Shown: positions 18,513 through 28,193, counted from the stretch's first letter. The stretch is 64,000 bases of DNA from Verrucomicrobiia bacterium (GCA_030425385.1 JAUIAH010000001.1:744001-808000); one strand, 5' to 3'. Program-made: numbers and translations. Notes: generated by a model not told the origin, from the sequence alone.

Positions 18513-19291
18513 ATGTGCGAGACGATCATTCTTCACGGATCGAGGTGAAGGGGCTCACCATGGCTTATGGGACGCGTGTGATCATGCGAGAGATGGATTT
18601 CCAGGTGGGGCGGGGTGAGATCTTTGTGATCATGGGAGGGAGCGGCTGCGGCAAGAGTACGCTGATGAAGCATCTGATAGGGTTGATGGAGCCAGCCGAG
18701 GGTGAGATTCTTTACGAGGGCACGAGCTTCACGCGAGCGGGCGTGGAAGAGCGTGATCGTATGCGGCGATCGTTCGGCGTTCTCTACCAGGCGGGGGCCT
18801 TATGGGGATCGATGACGTTGGCAGAGAACATTGCCCTGCCTCTGGAGCAGTACACTTCGTTGTCGAAAGCGATGATCCGCGAGGTGGCTTCGTTCAAACT
18901 CGCATTGGTCGGGCTAAACGGGTTTGAAGACTACTATCCATCCGAGATCAGTGGCGGCATGCGGAAGCGGGCAGCCCTGGCGCGCGCGATGGCGTTGGAT
19001 CCCGATATCCTCTTCTTTGATGAGCCCTCCGCGGGACTGGATCCAGTGAGTTCGGCGCGCCTGGATGACCTCATCGTGCAGCTGCGCGATAGCCTCGGCG
19101 CTACCGTTGTCATGGTGACACACGAGCTGGCTAGCATCTTTGCGATTGGTGATCGCTGCATCTATTTGGACGTGGAGACGAAACGCATCACGGCAGATGG
19201 TCCCCCGAAGGAGTTGGCAGAGTCGGCAGACGATGACAAGGTGCGGGAATTCCTGCGTCGCCATGCGGGAAATCCTTCGAAGTCCTCATGA
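18509..19291 (+). CDS. mlaF: MlaF-type ABC ATP-binding protein
   Basis: A 260-residue ATPase with Walker A GGSGCGKST, signature ISGGMRKRAALARA, Walker B ILFFDEPSAGLDP and switch His in VTHELASIF. The SGGMRKRAALARA signature and the DEPSAGLDPVSS run are typical of MlaF. The ATG at 18509 overlaps the stop of mlaE (ATGA), and the 3' end overlaps mlaD by 4 bp, so mlaE-mlaF-mlaD are translationally coupled. Confidence 0.95.
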   Translation: MNVRDDHSSRIEVKGLTMAYGTRVIMREMDFQVGRGEIFVIMGGSGCGKSTLMKHLIGLMEPAEGEILYEGTSFTRAGVEERDRMRRSFGVLYQAGALWGSMTLAENIALPLEQYTSLSKAMIREVASFKLALVGLNGFEDYYPSEISGGMRKRAALARAMALDPDILFFDEPSAGLDPVSSARLDDLIVQLRDSLGATVVMVTHELASIFAIGDRCIYLDVETKRITADGPPKELAESADDDKVREFLRRHAGNPSKSS

Positions 19292-20391
19292 AGAAGCGTC
19301 GCGTCAATCCCACCGCCATTGGAGCCTTCGTGCTCGGAGCCATTGTCATCGCAGTGGCCTCGGTGATTCTCTTCGGATCGGGGCGCTGGTTCGGAGGTGA
19401 TCGCGTGTCGTTTGTGTGTTTCTTTGAGGACGCGGTCGATGGCATGCAGATTGGATCCAAGGTGAAACTGAAAGGGGTGCCCATTGGTGAGGTGACTCAG
19501 ATTCTCATTCGATTTCCGCAGACTGCCGGGGAGGAGGGCGTTGGACGGAAACCGATGATTCCGGTGATCATCGAGGTGAATCTCGAACGCCTTTCCAACG
19601 ACCTCGGGGTGGACATGGACTTCCGCGATGACGCGCTCTATCATGCACAGATTCAGGATGGTTTGCGGGCTTCGTTAGGCTCGGGCAATCTCATCACGGG
19701 TGTCCTTCAGGTCGATCTGGACTATGTGGAAGATGCGAAGGCTCCCGAGACCCTGAATCCTTTCACGTATCGTGGCCAAGTCTATAGAGTGATACCGACA
19801 TTGCCGTCGCAGTGGGGCAAAGCCGCAAATGATGTCCTCAGCGTGGTGAACAACATCAGTGAAGCGGATTTCAAAGGCGTGGTGACGGGGTTAACGGAAT
19901 TGTTAGATAAGATCAGTGAGAAACTGGATCAGTTTGAGGTGAAGGGGATGAATGAGGCTTTGGAGGCTTTCCAGGAGCGGATGGAGTCTCCTAAGTTTGA
20001 CGAGGCGCTGACAGCCTTCTCAGATGCAGCCGAGGCCGTCACGGACGCCACCGCATCCATTGAGGAACTTGCTGCGGAGATGAAGGAACAGTTAGGCGAG
20101 AATGCGGTGGGTGATGCGGTTGCATCCGCTGACGAGACGTTTCAAGCGCTGACAGATGCGGTTGATCGCTTTCATGACATGATGGAGGATCATGCGAGTT
20201 TACCGGGTGAATTAGAGGGTGGCCTCCAGGATTTCCGAGGCATGGCGACGGAGATCAAAGAGCTGGCTGCCTATCTGAAAGAACGCCCTAACGCACTCCT
20301 TTTCGGACGTAAGGATGAAGATAAGGAAGGCGAAGATGGGGAGGAAGTGGCTCGCCGTCCACGGCGGCAGCCTTGGAAAGTGCGGCGATAG
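19288..20391 (+). CDS. mlaD: MCE-domain substrate-binding protein MlaD-like
   Basis: A 367-residue protein with an N-terminal membrane anchor (about 7-30, AIGAFVLGAIVIAVASVIL) and an MCE domain (about 38-150, with DGMQIGSKVKLKGVPIGEVTQI). A long helical, coiled-coil-rich tail follows (about 180-340). The C-terminal 25 residues are strongly charged (KDEDKEGEDGEE, then RRPRRQPWK). It is the periplasmic lipid-carrying ring of the Mla complex, or a longer PqiB/Mce-like variant in which the helical tail spans the periplasm. It overlaps mlaF by 4 bp. Confidence 0.93.
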   Translation: MKKRRVNPTAIGAFVLGAIVIAVASVILFGSGRWFGGDRVSFVCFFEDAVDGMQIGSKVKLKGVPIGEVTQILIRFPQTAGEEGVGRKPMIPVIIEVNLERLSNDLGVDMDFRDDALYHAQIQDGLRASLGSGNLITGVLQVDLDYVEDAKAPETLNPFTYRGQVYRVIPTLPSQWGKAANDVLSVVNNISEADFKGVVTGLTELLDKISEKLDQFEVKGMNEALEAFQERMESPKFDEALTAFSDAAEAVTDATASIEELAAEMKEQLGENAVGDAVASADETFQALTDAVDRFHDMMEDHASLPGELEGGLQDFRGMATEIKELAAYLKERPNALLFGRKDEDKEGEDGEEVARRPRRQPWKVRR

Positions 20392-20410
20392 CGGCAGAGC
20401 CTTCTCGCAG

Positions 20411-21466
20411 ATGCGCGATTATCTTCCATCGGATCGTCCTCTGCTAGTGCTTGCGCCGATGCAAGACATCACCGATCTTGCGTTCATGCGGGTGATGGAG
20501 GCCACCGGAGGCGGGCCGGATGTTTACGTGACCGAGTACTTTCGTGTGCATGACGATTCGACATTGGAGAAGGATATTCTTCGATCAGTGGTAGAGAACG
20601 CCACAGGGAAACCAGTCTTTGCGCAGATGATCGGGCAGTCGATTCCTGCGCTTGTCAGGAATGCGCGCCTGTTAGAAGAGTCGGGCGCGGCTGGGGTGGA
20701 TTTGAATCTCGGTTGTCCGGCGCCGATCGTCTGTCGCAAGACCGCTGGAGGCGGCTTATTGAGGCAGCTTGATCATTTGGATGCCATTCTGGGCGCTTTG
20801 CGGGAAGCGATCGGTGGCCGCTTCACCGTCAAAACACGCTTGGGCTATCATTCTGTCAGTGAGTTCGAGGCGTTGTTAGAAATCTTTTCGCGGCACGCGA
20901 TGGATGCCCTGACCATTCATGGGCGCACGGTCGCGGAGCGGTATCGCACGCCCATTCATCCAGAGTGGATCCGACGCGCGGTAGACCTTATGCCTTGCCC
21001 AGTCATCGCCAATGGAAACGTCGTCTCCGTGGAGACGGGAGCGGCGTTGTGGCGGCGGACCGGCGCGGCTGGGCTCATGATCGGGCGAGGAGCGATCCGC
21101 AATCCATGGCTCTTCGCACAGCTGCGCGCGCACTGGGAAGCGAGAACGCACCCGCCGCCGACATTTGAGGAACTCTATCATTACATCCGGCTACTCTACG
21201 AAGAAACGAAACATCCCACCCGCTATGATGAAGGCAAGCACGTGCAGAAGATGAAGAAATACATGATCTTTATCGCGCAGGGGATCGATCCTGACGGGAC
21301 GTTCGAGCACCAGATCCGTCGCGTGACTGCACCGGAAGCATTCTGGGAGATCTGTGAACGCTTTCTCTTGGAGCGCGCCGACAACATGTTAGGTCAGCCA
21401 CCTGCGCAGTCGTCGATCTTCTGTGGGTTTGAAGCGCTTCTAAACGAACCCGCCATCGTGAGATGA
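20411..21466 (+). CDS. tRNA-dihydrouridine synthase family protein
   Basis: A 351-residue FMN enzyme. It begins LVLAPMQDITDLAFM, the usual Dus start, and has the catalytic Cys in DLNLGCPAP, the RKTAGGGLL helix, the VKTRLGY strand, the HGRTVAERY box and the phosphate-binding end AGLMIGRGAIRNPWLF. It reduces uridines in the D-loop of tRNA. The subfamily (DusA, DusB or DusC) is not certain. The start at 20411 lies 19 bp after mlaD and replaces an earlier in-frame start that would read through mlaD's 3' end. Confidence 0.92.
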   Translation: MRDYLPSDRPLLVLAPMQDITDLAFMRVMEATGGGPDVYVTEYFRVHDDSTLEKDILRSVVENATGKPVFAQMIGQSIPALVRNARLLEESGAAGVDLNLGCPAPIVCRKTAGGGLLRQLDHLDAILGALREAIGGRFTVKTRLGYHSVSEFEALLEIFSRHAMDALTIHGRTVAERYRTPIHPEWIRRAVDLMPCPVIANGNVVSVETGAALWRRTGAAGLMIGRGAIRNPWLFAQLRAHWEARTHPPPTFEELYHYIRLLYEETKHPTRYDEGKHVQKMKKYMIFIAQGIDPDGTFEHQIRRVTAPEAFWEICERFLLERADNMLGQPPAQSSIFCGFEALLNEPAIVR

Positions 21467-21524
21467 GCATCAAGAGAGTGACGAAGTGCTTGGAGGGATC
21501 GCATCAGTTCTGATAGAAGCAGAC

Positions 21525-23051
21525 ATGCGTGATCTTCGAATGTTTCTCAGTGTTAGCGTTAGTCTCGTCTTGCTAGGGAGCTTCGCAAGGGCTCAAGAGG
21601 GTGCAGGACGTCCTAATTTCCTCTTCATCATTGTGGATGATCAGTCGCCCTTTGATCTGAAGGTCTACGATCAGAGATCTTCCCTGGACACGCCCGTGAT
21701 TGATCGCTTGGCGGCGGAGGGGGTGACGGTGGATCGGGCTTACCACATGGGTGCCTGGGTGGGCGCGGTGTGTTCGCCGTCGCGGCACATGGTGATGTCA
21801 GGGCGGACGGTTTGGCATGTGCCGACTCGCGGTAAGAGGCGGAAGGGGAATCCGAACGTCTCGGATCCCAGCTTGGTGCCGCCGGATTTGGCAGCGCACA
21901 CGTTGGCGGCGGTGTTCAATCGGGCGGGGTATGACACGATGCGCACCTGCAAGCGTGGGAATAGCTATGAGGGCGCGAATGCGCAGTTTCAGGTGCGCCG
22001 CGACGCGACCAAGCGCGGGGGGACGGATGAGGCGGGGAGTGCGTGGCATGCGGACCAGGTCTTGGCGTATTTGAACGAGCGCGATGAGAATGCAGACGAG
22101 GATCCCTTTCTGATCTACCTCGGTTTCTCGCATCCGCATGATGTGCGCGATGGGAAGCCGGAGTTGTTGGAGAAGTATGGAGCGGTGAATCATCAGGATC
22201 GGGCATCGTTGCCGCCTGCGAATGCTAAGCTGCCGCCCTTGCCGATCAATTATCTGCCGAGTCATCCCTTTCCTGATGGGCAGCCGGGATTGCGCGATGA
22301 GGTGGCAGTTTCGGGAGTGTGGGAACGCCGCGATGAGCGCACGATTCGCAATGAGATTGGTCGGCAGTTTGCCTGTAGCGAGAATATTGATATCCAGATT
22401 GGGAGGGTGTTAGATCGCCTGGAAGCGCAAGGAGAACTGGCGAATACGTATGTGATCTATACGTCTGATCACGGCATGGCGATCGGGCGGCATGGGTTGC
22501 AGGGGAAACAGAATCTCTATGAGCATACTTGGCGTGTGCCTTACATTGTTAAGGGGCCGGGGTTGCCGGCGGGGAAACGGGTGGATGGAAATATCTATTT
22601 GTTAGACACTTTGGCGACTTTGTGTGACTTTGCGGGGATCACGCCGCCCGTGACGAATGAGGGGAAGAGTTTTCGGTCTGTGTTGGAAGGGGAGCGGGAG
22701 ACGGTGCGCGACGTGCTCTATGGCGTCTACTGTGGAGGGACGAAGCCTGGCATGCGGGCGGTGCGTCAGGGTGATTGGAAGTTGATCAAGGTTGATGTTT
22801 TAGACGGAACCGTTCGCGAGACGCAGCTCTTCAATCTTGCGGAGAATCCTCACGAATTTCTCAATGCGCATCATGTGGCCACGGTGAAGGGATTGACGGG
22901 AGCCAATCCATCACTGGAACAGCGGAACTTGGCTCATGATCCGGCCTTTGCCGAGAAGCGTGAGGAATTGGAAGCGCTCTTGTGGGCAGAGCAGCAACGG
23001 CTGCATGATCCTTACCGCCTTTGGGATCAACCCGAACCGGCCGCACCATGA
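21525..23051 (+). CDS. Secreted sulfatase (formylglycine-dependent)
   Basis: A 508-residue protein with a signal peptide (about 1-25). The sulfatase core starts with PNFLFIIVDDQS, with the metal-binding Asp pair. The motif CSPSR in VGAVCSPSRHMVMSGR is the formylglycine site (Cys converted by FGE or an anaerobic maturase). Further landmarks are YTSDHGMAIGRHG (Asp/His metal ligands), KGPGLPAGKRV and the C-terminal substrate strand. Family members hydrolyse sulfate esters of polysaccharides; the substrate is not predictable by eye. It ends by overlapping the next gene by 4 bp, so the two are coexpressed. The ATG at 21525 fits the signal peptide. Confidence 0.93.
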   Translation: MRDLRMFLSVSVSLVLLGSFARAQEGAGRPNFLFIIVDDQSPFDLKVYDQRSSLDTPVIDRLAAEGVTVDRAYHMGAWVGAVCSPSRHMVMSGRTVWHVPTRGKRRKGNPNVSDPSLVPPDLAAHTLAAVFNRAGYDTMRTCKRGNSYEGANAQFQVRRDATKRGGTDEAGSAWHADQVLAYLNERDENADEDPFLIYLGFSHPHDVRDGKPELLEKYGAVNHQDRASLPPANAKLPPLPINYLPSHPFPDGQPGLRDEVAVSGVWERRDERTIRNEIGRQFACSENIDIQIGRVLDRLEAQGELANTYVIYTSDHGMAIGRHGLQGKQNLYEHTWRVPYIVKGPGLPAGKRVDGNIYLLDTLATLCDFAGITPPVTNEGKSFRSVLEGERETVRDVLYGVYCGGTKPGMRAVRQGDWKLIKVDVLDGTVRETQLFNLAENPHEFLNAHHVATVKGLTGANPSLEQRNLAHDPAFAEKREELEALLWAEQQRLHDPYRLWDQPEPAAP

Positions 23052-24343
23052 GAACGCTCGTTGTCATATGGGCCTTGGTGGCCTCTTGCCTTGCGGAGGA
23101 TGGCGTCTGGCCGCAATGGCGAGGGCCCTTGGGGACGGGTGAGGCGCCGAATGCGGATCCCCCGATCCAATGGAGTGAGACGGAGAATGTGCGGTGGAAG
23201 ACAGCGATCCCGGGCAAGGGGCACTCGTCGCCGATCGTGTGGAAGGATCGGATCTACCTGACGACGGCAATTCCTTTTGGCAAACCGCGCCTGCCTGTCT
23301 TTGACAATGCGCCAGGTTCTCACGATAACCTCCCGGTGACGCGTTCGCATCGCTTTGCGGTAGTCGCTGTGAATCGTGCGGATGGGGAGATCGTTTGGCA
23401 AACGGTGGTGCATGAGGCGTTTCCGCATCATGGGGGGCATGTGTCAGGGAGCTTGGCCTCTAATTCTCCGGTGACGGATGGCGAGATCGTGATCGCCTTC
23501 TTTGGATCTCACGGTCTCCATGCCTTGGATCGCCAAGGGAAGGTGCTCTGGGAGAACGATCTAGGAAAGATGCAAACCAAGCATGCCCATGGCGAAGGCG
23601 CCTCTCCCGCGTTGCAGGGAGATGTGGTGGTGGTGAATTGGGATCACGAAGACGCGTCTGCACTCCACGCCTTCGACAAACGGACGGGCAAAGAACGATG
23701 GAAGGTGGCGCGGGATGAAGGGACGTCGTGGTCCACGCCTATCATTGTGAAACACGCGAACCAGTTTCAGGTCATTGTGAGTGCGACGACGCGCATTCGG
23801 AGCTATGCCTTGGAGACAGGGGAATTGTTGTGGGAATGTGGGGGGCTTTCGAACAATGTCGTCGCCTCACCCGCCTCAAGACACGGCATCGTCGTTGCGG
23901 GATCGAGTTATGAGAAGAAGGCGATGGTCGCCATTCAGTTAGACGGGGCGAAGGGCGATCTCACCCACACGGATCACGTGCTCTGGCGCACCAACCAGCG
24001 CACACCCTACGTGCCCTCTCCCTTGCTGTATGATCGGACAGTCTATTTCTTCAATCACTACCAGCCGATTCTCTCCTGCCTGCACCTTGAAACAGGGGAG
24101 AAGCGTGCCGGGCCCTTTCGGCTCAGCGCCCTCGACAGCCTTTATGCCTCGCCCGTCGCGGCTGCGGATCGGCTCTATTTCACAGATCTCAGTGGAGCGA
24201 CCATGATTCTGCGCCACGGCGATGCCCCCGAGCCCATCGCGATCAACAAGATCGATGAGAGCGTGAGTGCCTCGCTCGCTTTGGCGGGCAAGGATCTCTT
24301 TATCCGGAGCGAAAGCTCGCTTTACGCCATCCGCGAACCGTAG
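23048..24343 (+). CDS. Secreted PQQ-like beta-propeller protein
   Basis: A 431-residue protein with a signal peptide (about 1-18, ending CLAED). It then has repeated blade motifs of the PQQ/quinoprotein-like beta-propeller: WPQWRGPLGTGEAPN at the start, ALDRQGKVLWEN, AFDKRTGKERWK, SYALETGELLWECGG and CLHLETGEKRAG. The N-terminal WPQWRGP signature is widespread in secreted propellers of Planctomycetes and Verrucomicrobia. No alcohol-dehydrogenase catalytic domain is present, so it is more likely a scaffold or binding protein than an enzyme. It is translationally coupled to the sulfatase. Confidence 0.85.
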   Translation: MRTLVVIWALVASCLAEDGVWPQWRGPLGTGEAPNADPPIQWSETENVRWKTAIPGKGHSSPIVWKDRIYLTTAIPFGKPRLPVFDNAPGSHDNLPVTRSHRFAVVAVNRADGEIVWQTVVHEAFPHHGGHVSGSLASNSPVTDGEIVIAFFGSHGLHALDRQGKVLWENDLGKMQTKHAHGEGASPALQGDVVVVNWDHEDASALHAFDKRTGKERWKVARDEGTSWSTPIIVKHANQFQVIVSATTRIRSYALETGELLWECGGLSNNVVASPASRHGIVVAGSSYEKKAMVAIQLDGAKGDLTHTDHVLWRTNQRTPYVPSPLLYDRTVYFFNHYQPILSCLHLETGEKRAGPFRLSALDSLYASPVAAADRLYFTDLSGATMILRHGDAPEPIAINKIDESVSASLALAGKDLFIRSESSLYAIREP

Positions 24344-24353
24344 CGGATGGCGA

Positions 24354-25244
24354 CTACTTCATGACCGCGAAGCGCTTGCGGAGCAGATCCTTGGGATCAG
24401 CCTCTCCGCCGAGCCGGGCTTGCGAGTCATCGATCCACTTCTGTTCGAGTGCGTTCTTGGTCGGGCGTTCCTGTTGGTAGAAGACGCCAAATTTCCCGGG
24501 ATACTGGTCCTCCGCCATCGCGAAGGCCGCATGCTGATCGGTGACATCGTGTTGCTCTTCGTCGATGGTCTCAAAGACGCCGCCTTTACGAGGATTGGAA
24601 TCGTCGAAGGAGCCGCCATTGAAGACAACGCATTCGGACAGCGTTTCTACGACAGAGAAGCCAGGGTGCAGAATGGCCCGCTCATACATGGCCATCATGT
24701 GTTTCACCTGAGACGCGTGCGAGCGTGCCACAAAGGAAGCGCCTGCCGAGATCAACTTCTTCATCGGATTGACCGGCTGATCGATCGCTCCTGTAGGGTC
24801 CGTCTTCGACTTGTAGCCAAGCTTGGACGTCGGGGACGTTTGTTTCTTGGTGAGACCATAGACGTAGTTGTCCATGATCACATACGTGAGATTGATATTC
24901 TTCCGAGCGCAGTGCTCCAAGTGGTTGCCACCGATGGAGAATCCATCGCCATCACCGCCGAAGACGAAGACATGCAAGTCTGGTCGCGAAAGGCTGACAC
25001 CCGTGGCCAAGGCCAGCGCCCGCCCGTGGATGAAGTGCAGGCCGTGGGAGTTGACGAAGTAGGGAAAGCGTGAGGAACAGCCAATCCCAGCGATGGTCAC
25101 AATCTTCTCTTGAGGATACTGCAGTTTCTCCAGGACCTTGAAGAACGAGGCGAGAACGGCGAAGTCGCCGCAGCCGGGACACCAGGTGGGGTGATCGGCT
25201 GAAAGTTGCTTCTTGGTGAGTTTCTCAGGGGCGTTCGCAGACAT
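24354..25244 (-). CDS. korB: 2-oxoacid:ferredoxin oxidoreductase, beta subunit (KorB-like)
   Basis: A 296-residue protein with the TPP-binding core: HPTWCPGCGDFAVL (a Cys pair for a 4Fe-4S cluster), GIGCSSRFPYF, HGRALALATG, and the GGDGDGFSIGGNH TPP/Mg motif. It is the thiamine diphosphate subunit that decarboxylates 2-oxoglutarate (or another 2-oxoacid) and passes electrons to ferredoxin. It is encoded 47 bp downstream of the alpha subunit on the same strand. Confidence 0.93.
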   Translation of the reverse strand: MSANAPEKLTKKQLSADHPTWCPGCGDFAVLASFFKVLEKLQYPQEKIVTIAGIGCSSRFPYFVNSHGLHFIHGRALALATGVSLSRPDLHVFVFGGDGDGFSIGGNHLEHCARKNINLTYVIMDNYVYGLTKKQTSPTSKLGYKSKTDPTGAIDQPVNPMKKLISAGASFVARSHASQVKHMMAMYERAILHPGFSVVETLSECVVFNGGSFDDSNPRKGGVFETIDEEQHDVTDQHAAFAMAEDQYPGKFGVFYQQERPTKNALEQKWIDDSQARLGGEADPKDLLRKRFAVMK

Positions 25245-25291
25245 GAGGGGTGGCGTTGACGTGAGGTTGGAGCAGGAAAGTTGGCGTCGTG

Positions 25292-27118
25292 TTAGGCGTT
25301 GCCCGTGTGTTCGGAAACGCCAGCGACGATTTCGCGGATCTTGAAGGTGAGACCATCCGTCTTCGTGATGCTCTTGATCTTAGGATTGGCGTAGCGCCCG
25401 CGCAAGAGGGTCGCCAGTTGCCCTTGTCCGTAGAGACCTTCATCATTCATCTCAGCCACGATCACGTGGTCGAATTGGTCAAAGACCTCGCCCAGGTCTT
25501 TGGGCAAGGGATGGAGGTGACGGATCTGCATGTGGCTCACCTGCTTGCCCTGATCTCGAAGGAGACCGGTCGCCTCGCGCAGCGGACCGTAGGTAGATCC
25601 CCAGCCGACTAGCAGAACATCGCCCTTGGCGTCACCGAACACCTCTGGTGTGGGAATCTCCTCCATCAGCCGCTTGAGCTTGTCTCGGCGACGGTTCGTC
25701 ATCTTCTGGTGCATCTCTGGATTGGCGGAAGGATGTCCCCACTCGTCGTGTTCCAGACCAGTCACCACGGGATACTTGCCGCCTAACATCTTGGCACCAG
25801 GAGGCGCGTGACGGGTATCACCGTCTAAAGGATAGGGTTTGAAATCGTCTGGCCGATCTTCCAGGGCGGGGCCCTCATCCTCCACCACGACCGCATCCCA
25901 GTCGGGCTCATCGAACACCTCGATCCGAGAGGACAGTGCCTGGTCGGAGAGGACGATCACCTGCGTGCTGTATTTACGAGCGATCCGGCATGCCTCCACC
26001 GCGATGTAGAAACAGTCTTCCACGTCTTGGGGGGCAAGCACCACGCGTGGGGCATCGCCATGGCTGCCGTAGATGGCCTGCATGAGGTCACTTTGTTCGA
26101 CACTGGTAGGCAGACCTGTGCTGGGACCGCCCCGTTGTACGTTGATCACCACCAAGGGGAGCTCAGCCATGGAGGCGTAACTCAGCGCCTCCATCTTCAG
26201 GGAAAGACCCGGACCAGAACTGCCCGTCACCGCCAAATGGCCGGCGTAAGCGTAGCCAAGGGCAGCAGAAACCGCGGCCAACTCGTCTTCAGCTTGAAGG
26301 AACAAGCCGCCATACTTGGGGAGCTCGCTGCGGAGAACTTCCATCACTGGAGACCACGGCGTGATGGGATAACCAGCACCGAAGCGCACGCCGCCTGCGA
26401 GCAAACCATACGTCAACGCAGTGTTCCCATCCGTCGTGACGCGATCACTCCCTGTGGAAGTCCCTGCCTTGAGCGAGAACCGATTCTTATAGACGTCACC
26501 GATCGGGTAAGCGTAGCCAGCGTCGAAAGCGAGCATCACATTGCGCAAGACACTCTCATCTTTCTTGCCGAACTGGCGCTCGATGATCCCGACCAACTTG
26601 TCGCGGTCGAGCTGGAAGATGGAAGTCACGAGTCCCAGAACAAACATGTTCTTCCCGCGGGACTTGGTTGAGCCACCAATCGCCTCGATCGTCGTGCTCG
26701 TGATGGGCAAGCCGATGAACTCATAGCGTTTGTCGCTCAGATCAGGCTCCACGAAATCCGTGTCGTAGATACAGATACCACCGTCTCGCAACGAACTCAG
26801 ATGGTTGTCGTAGCTATGTTGATAGAACGCGACCAAGAAATCCGTGTCATCACCTGCAGACAAGACCTCGCCCGAACCCAAGTGCACCTGAAAGATCGAG
26901 GGGCCTCCGGAGATCGTCGACGGGATCGTCATGTAGGTCATCACCTCGCGGGCGCTGCGTCCGGCGAGTCTGGCAAGGAAGCCACCGATGGTCTGAATGC
27001 CGTCTTGCGAATTGCCCGCAAAGCGAATGACGGCGTTCTGAAGATCTTGCAACGGCGGCGTGGACAGCTCGGAATGGTCCGAGCCCTGAACAGGGGGTTC
27101 GTCTGCGGCGATGGTCAT
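25292..27118 (-). CDS. korA: 2-oxoacid:ferredoxin oxidoreductase, fused gamma-alpha subunit (KorA-like)
   Basis: A 608-residue protein that fuses the gamma domain (about 15-190, VIRFAGNSQDGIQTIGGFLARL) to the alpha pyrimidine-binding domain (about 205-460, starting YGLLAGGVRFGAGYPITPWSP). The C-terminal domain follows (about 500-600, DVLLVGWGSTYGPLREA, HLHPLP). This gamma-alpha fusion is common in KorAB-type enzymes. Such enzymes are oxygen sensitive, but occur in aerobes. The ATG at 27118 is preferred; in-frame starts at 27169 (ATG) and 27187 (TTG) exist. An AAGGAGG motif lies just in front of the 27169 ATG but only one or two bases away, which is too close for normal use. Confidence 0.92.
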   Translation of the reverse strand: MTIAADEPPVQGSDHSELSTPPLQDLQNAVIRFAGNSQDGIQTIGGFLARLAGRSAREVMTYMTIPSTISGGPSIFQVHLGSGEVLSAGDDTDFLVAFYQHSYDNHLSSLRDGGICIYDTDFVEPDLSDKRYEFIGLPITSTTIEAIGGSTKSRGKNMFVLGLVTSIFQLDRDKLVGIIERQFGKKDESVLRNVMLAFDAGYAYPIGDVYKNRFSLKAGTSTGSDRVTTDGNTALTYGLLAGGVRFGAGYPITPWSPVMEVLRSELPKYGGLFLQAEDELAAVSAALGYAYAGHLAVTGSSGPGLSLKMEALSYASMAELPLVVINVQRGGPSTGLPTSVEQSDLMQAIYGSHGDAPRVVLAPQDVEDCFYIAVEACRIARKYSTQVIVLSDQALSSRIEVFDEPDWDAVVVEDEGPALEDRPDDFKPYPLDGDTRHAPPGAKMLGGKYPVVTGLEHDEWGHPSANPEMHQKMTNRRRDKLKRLMEEIPTPEVFGDAKGDVLLVGWGSTYGPLREATGLLRDQGKQVSHMQIRHLHPLPKDLGEVFDQFDHVIVAEMNDEGLYGQGQLATLLRGRYANPKIKSITKTDGLTFKIREIVAGVSEHTGNA

Positions 27119-27187
27119 GCTAAAACCCGGTTTGTTTCCGGGAAAGTGGCGAGGTGAGTTCAGTAACATCCCTCCTTGGGTTGACAA

Positions 27188-27572
27188 CCAAATAACACCA
27201 ATTTGTCACGTTGCTGAGAGTTGACCTGGAATCATGGGAGGCGCCAACGTCGTGAGAAGTACGTCGCCGAGGAGCTGGAATTCACCGACTCGACAGATGC
27301 TTGGAACCAGCCGGCGCCAGCATTGGAGGACGCCTTTGGAGCCGGAAGAGCCTCTGAATAGAGACTTCGCCCTATCATAATCCCCTTTCAGAACAAGAGC
27401 TCGCCGCGCCGGAATCGGGCGATTGGTAAGCCCTGTAAGCCCTGCTTGCTAGCTGCCCAAGGAACGCGCTTCTCCGAGCCGGATGGCTCGTAGCCAAAGG
27501 AAATGCTCGGGTGGTCAGATGAGGAGACTGCTAGACGCGCGGAGAGCTCTAAGTGGTAGACAGAGTGCTTTC
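27188..27572. other. Intergenic region between korA and rdgB, one weak small ORF
   Basis: This stretch has no well-supported gene. On the plus strand a frame from a TTG at 27221 runs to a TAG ending at 27361 and would encode 46 residues, basic at the start and acidic later (YVAEELEFTDSTDAWNQPA). It is not recognised; it could be a small protein or the remnant of a gene tail. A TTGACA hexamer at 27181-27186 has no good -10 partner. Downstream of 27361 to the rdgB stop nothing else is seen. Confidence 0.5.
27221..27361 (+). CDS. Possible small protein (46 aa), doubtful
   Basis: The frame begins at a TTG just after an in-frame TGA and is divergent from korA. The peptide starts basic (TWNHGRRQRREKY) and ends acidic and Ala/Gly rich. 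Codon choice is plausible for the genome, but there is no strong ribosome site and no recognised domain. It may be chance or a degraded gene. Confidence 0.22.
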   Translation: MTWNHGRRQRREKYVAEELEFTDSTDAWNQPAPALEDAFGAGRASE

Positions 27573-28178
27573 TCAGAGGCCCATCGCGTTGACCAATGCA
27601 TCGACGGCGCGCCCGCGATGGCTCATGGAGTGCTTTGTGGCACTGGTGAGTTGGGCGAATGTCTCGCAATGACCATCTGGAATGAAGAGAGGGTCGTAGC
27701 CGAAGCCGTTGTCGCCTTTCTCTTGGTTGGCAATGACGCCTCCCACGCGACCATCGACTTGGTGTAGGACCTCGCCATCGCGGGCGAGGGTAAGGACGCA
27801 GCGGAAACGGGCGCTCCGCTCCTTGCCGCGAGCGTTTGTTAGGGTGAGCAGCTCTAGCAGACGTTGACGATTGCTCGCGTCGGTGGCGTTGGGGCCGCTG
27901 TAGCGTGCGGAGTAGACACCTGGCTCGCCGTCGAGCGCATCGACCTCCAGGCCGGAATCATCTGCGAGGACGAGGATGCCGGGGAGGCGTTTGCTGATGG
28001 TCGTAGCCTTGAGTTCGGAGTTCTCTTCGAAGGTCGTGCCCGTCTCCTCAACTTCCGGAAGATCGTCCCGTGAAGTGAGGTCGCGAACGTCATATCGATG
28101 GCCAAAGATGGCCTGGAATTCCTCGGTCTTGTGCGCATTGCGCGTTGCAATCAATAGGGCTTCGGTCTTAATAGCCAT
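27573..28178 (-). CDS. rdgB: dITP/XTP pyrophosphatase (Ham1/RdgB)
   Basis: A 201-residue Ham1-family enzyme. Landmarks are [14 protein letters not shown] at the start, the [10 protein letters not shown] metal and base-binding motif, GVYSARYSG, and the late [13 protein letters not shown] and [10 protein letters not shown] motifs. It hydrolyses non-canonical purine triphosphates such as dITP and XTP to monophosphates, keeping them out of DNA and RNA. The ATG at 28178 is the only Met before the first strand; a longer open frame upstream runs into the antisense of leuS. Its start is only 15 bp from the leuS start on the other strand. Confidence 0.96.
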   Translation of the reverse strand: MAIKTEALLIATRNAHKTEEFQAIFGHRYDVRDLTSRDDLPEVEETGTTFEENSELKATTISKRLPGILVLADDSGLEVDALDGEPGVYSARYSGPNATDASNRQRLLELLTLTNARGKERSARFRCVLTLARDGEVLHQVDGRVGGVIANQEKGDNGFGYDPLFIPDGHCETFAQLTSATKHSMSHRGRAVDALVNAMGL

Positions 28179-28193
28179 CCCTTTTATCAAGCC

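Noticed and set aside
21798-22265. A 155-codon minus-strand frame within the sulfatase gene
   Set aside because: The sulfatase in the other strand has clear motifs; the antisense frame is Arg/Ile-rich and typical of a shadow.
24267-25073. A 268-codon plus-strand frame opposite korB
   Set aside because: It is antisense to the conserved korB coding region and has low-complexity, unlikely protein sequence.
26027-26671. A 214-codon open frame on the plus strand opposite korA
   Set aside because: It lies wholly inside the well-supported korA gene and gives no recognisable domain; long antisense frames are expected at this GC content.
27165-27187. AAGGAGG as a ribosome site for a longer korA
   Set aside because: It is only one or two bases from the ATG at 27169, too close to be used, and the added residues are not conserved-looking.
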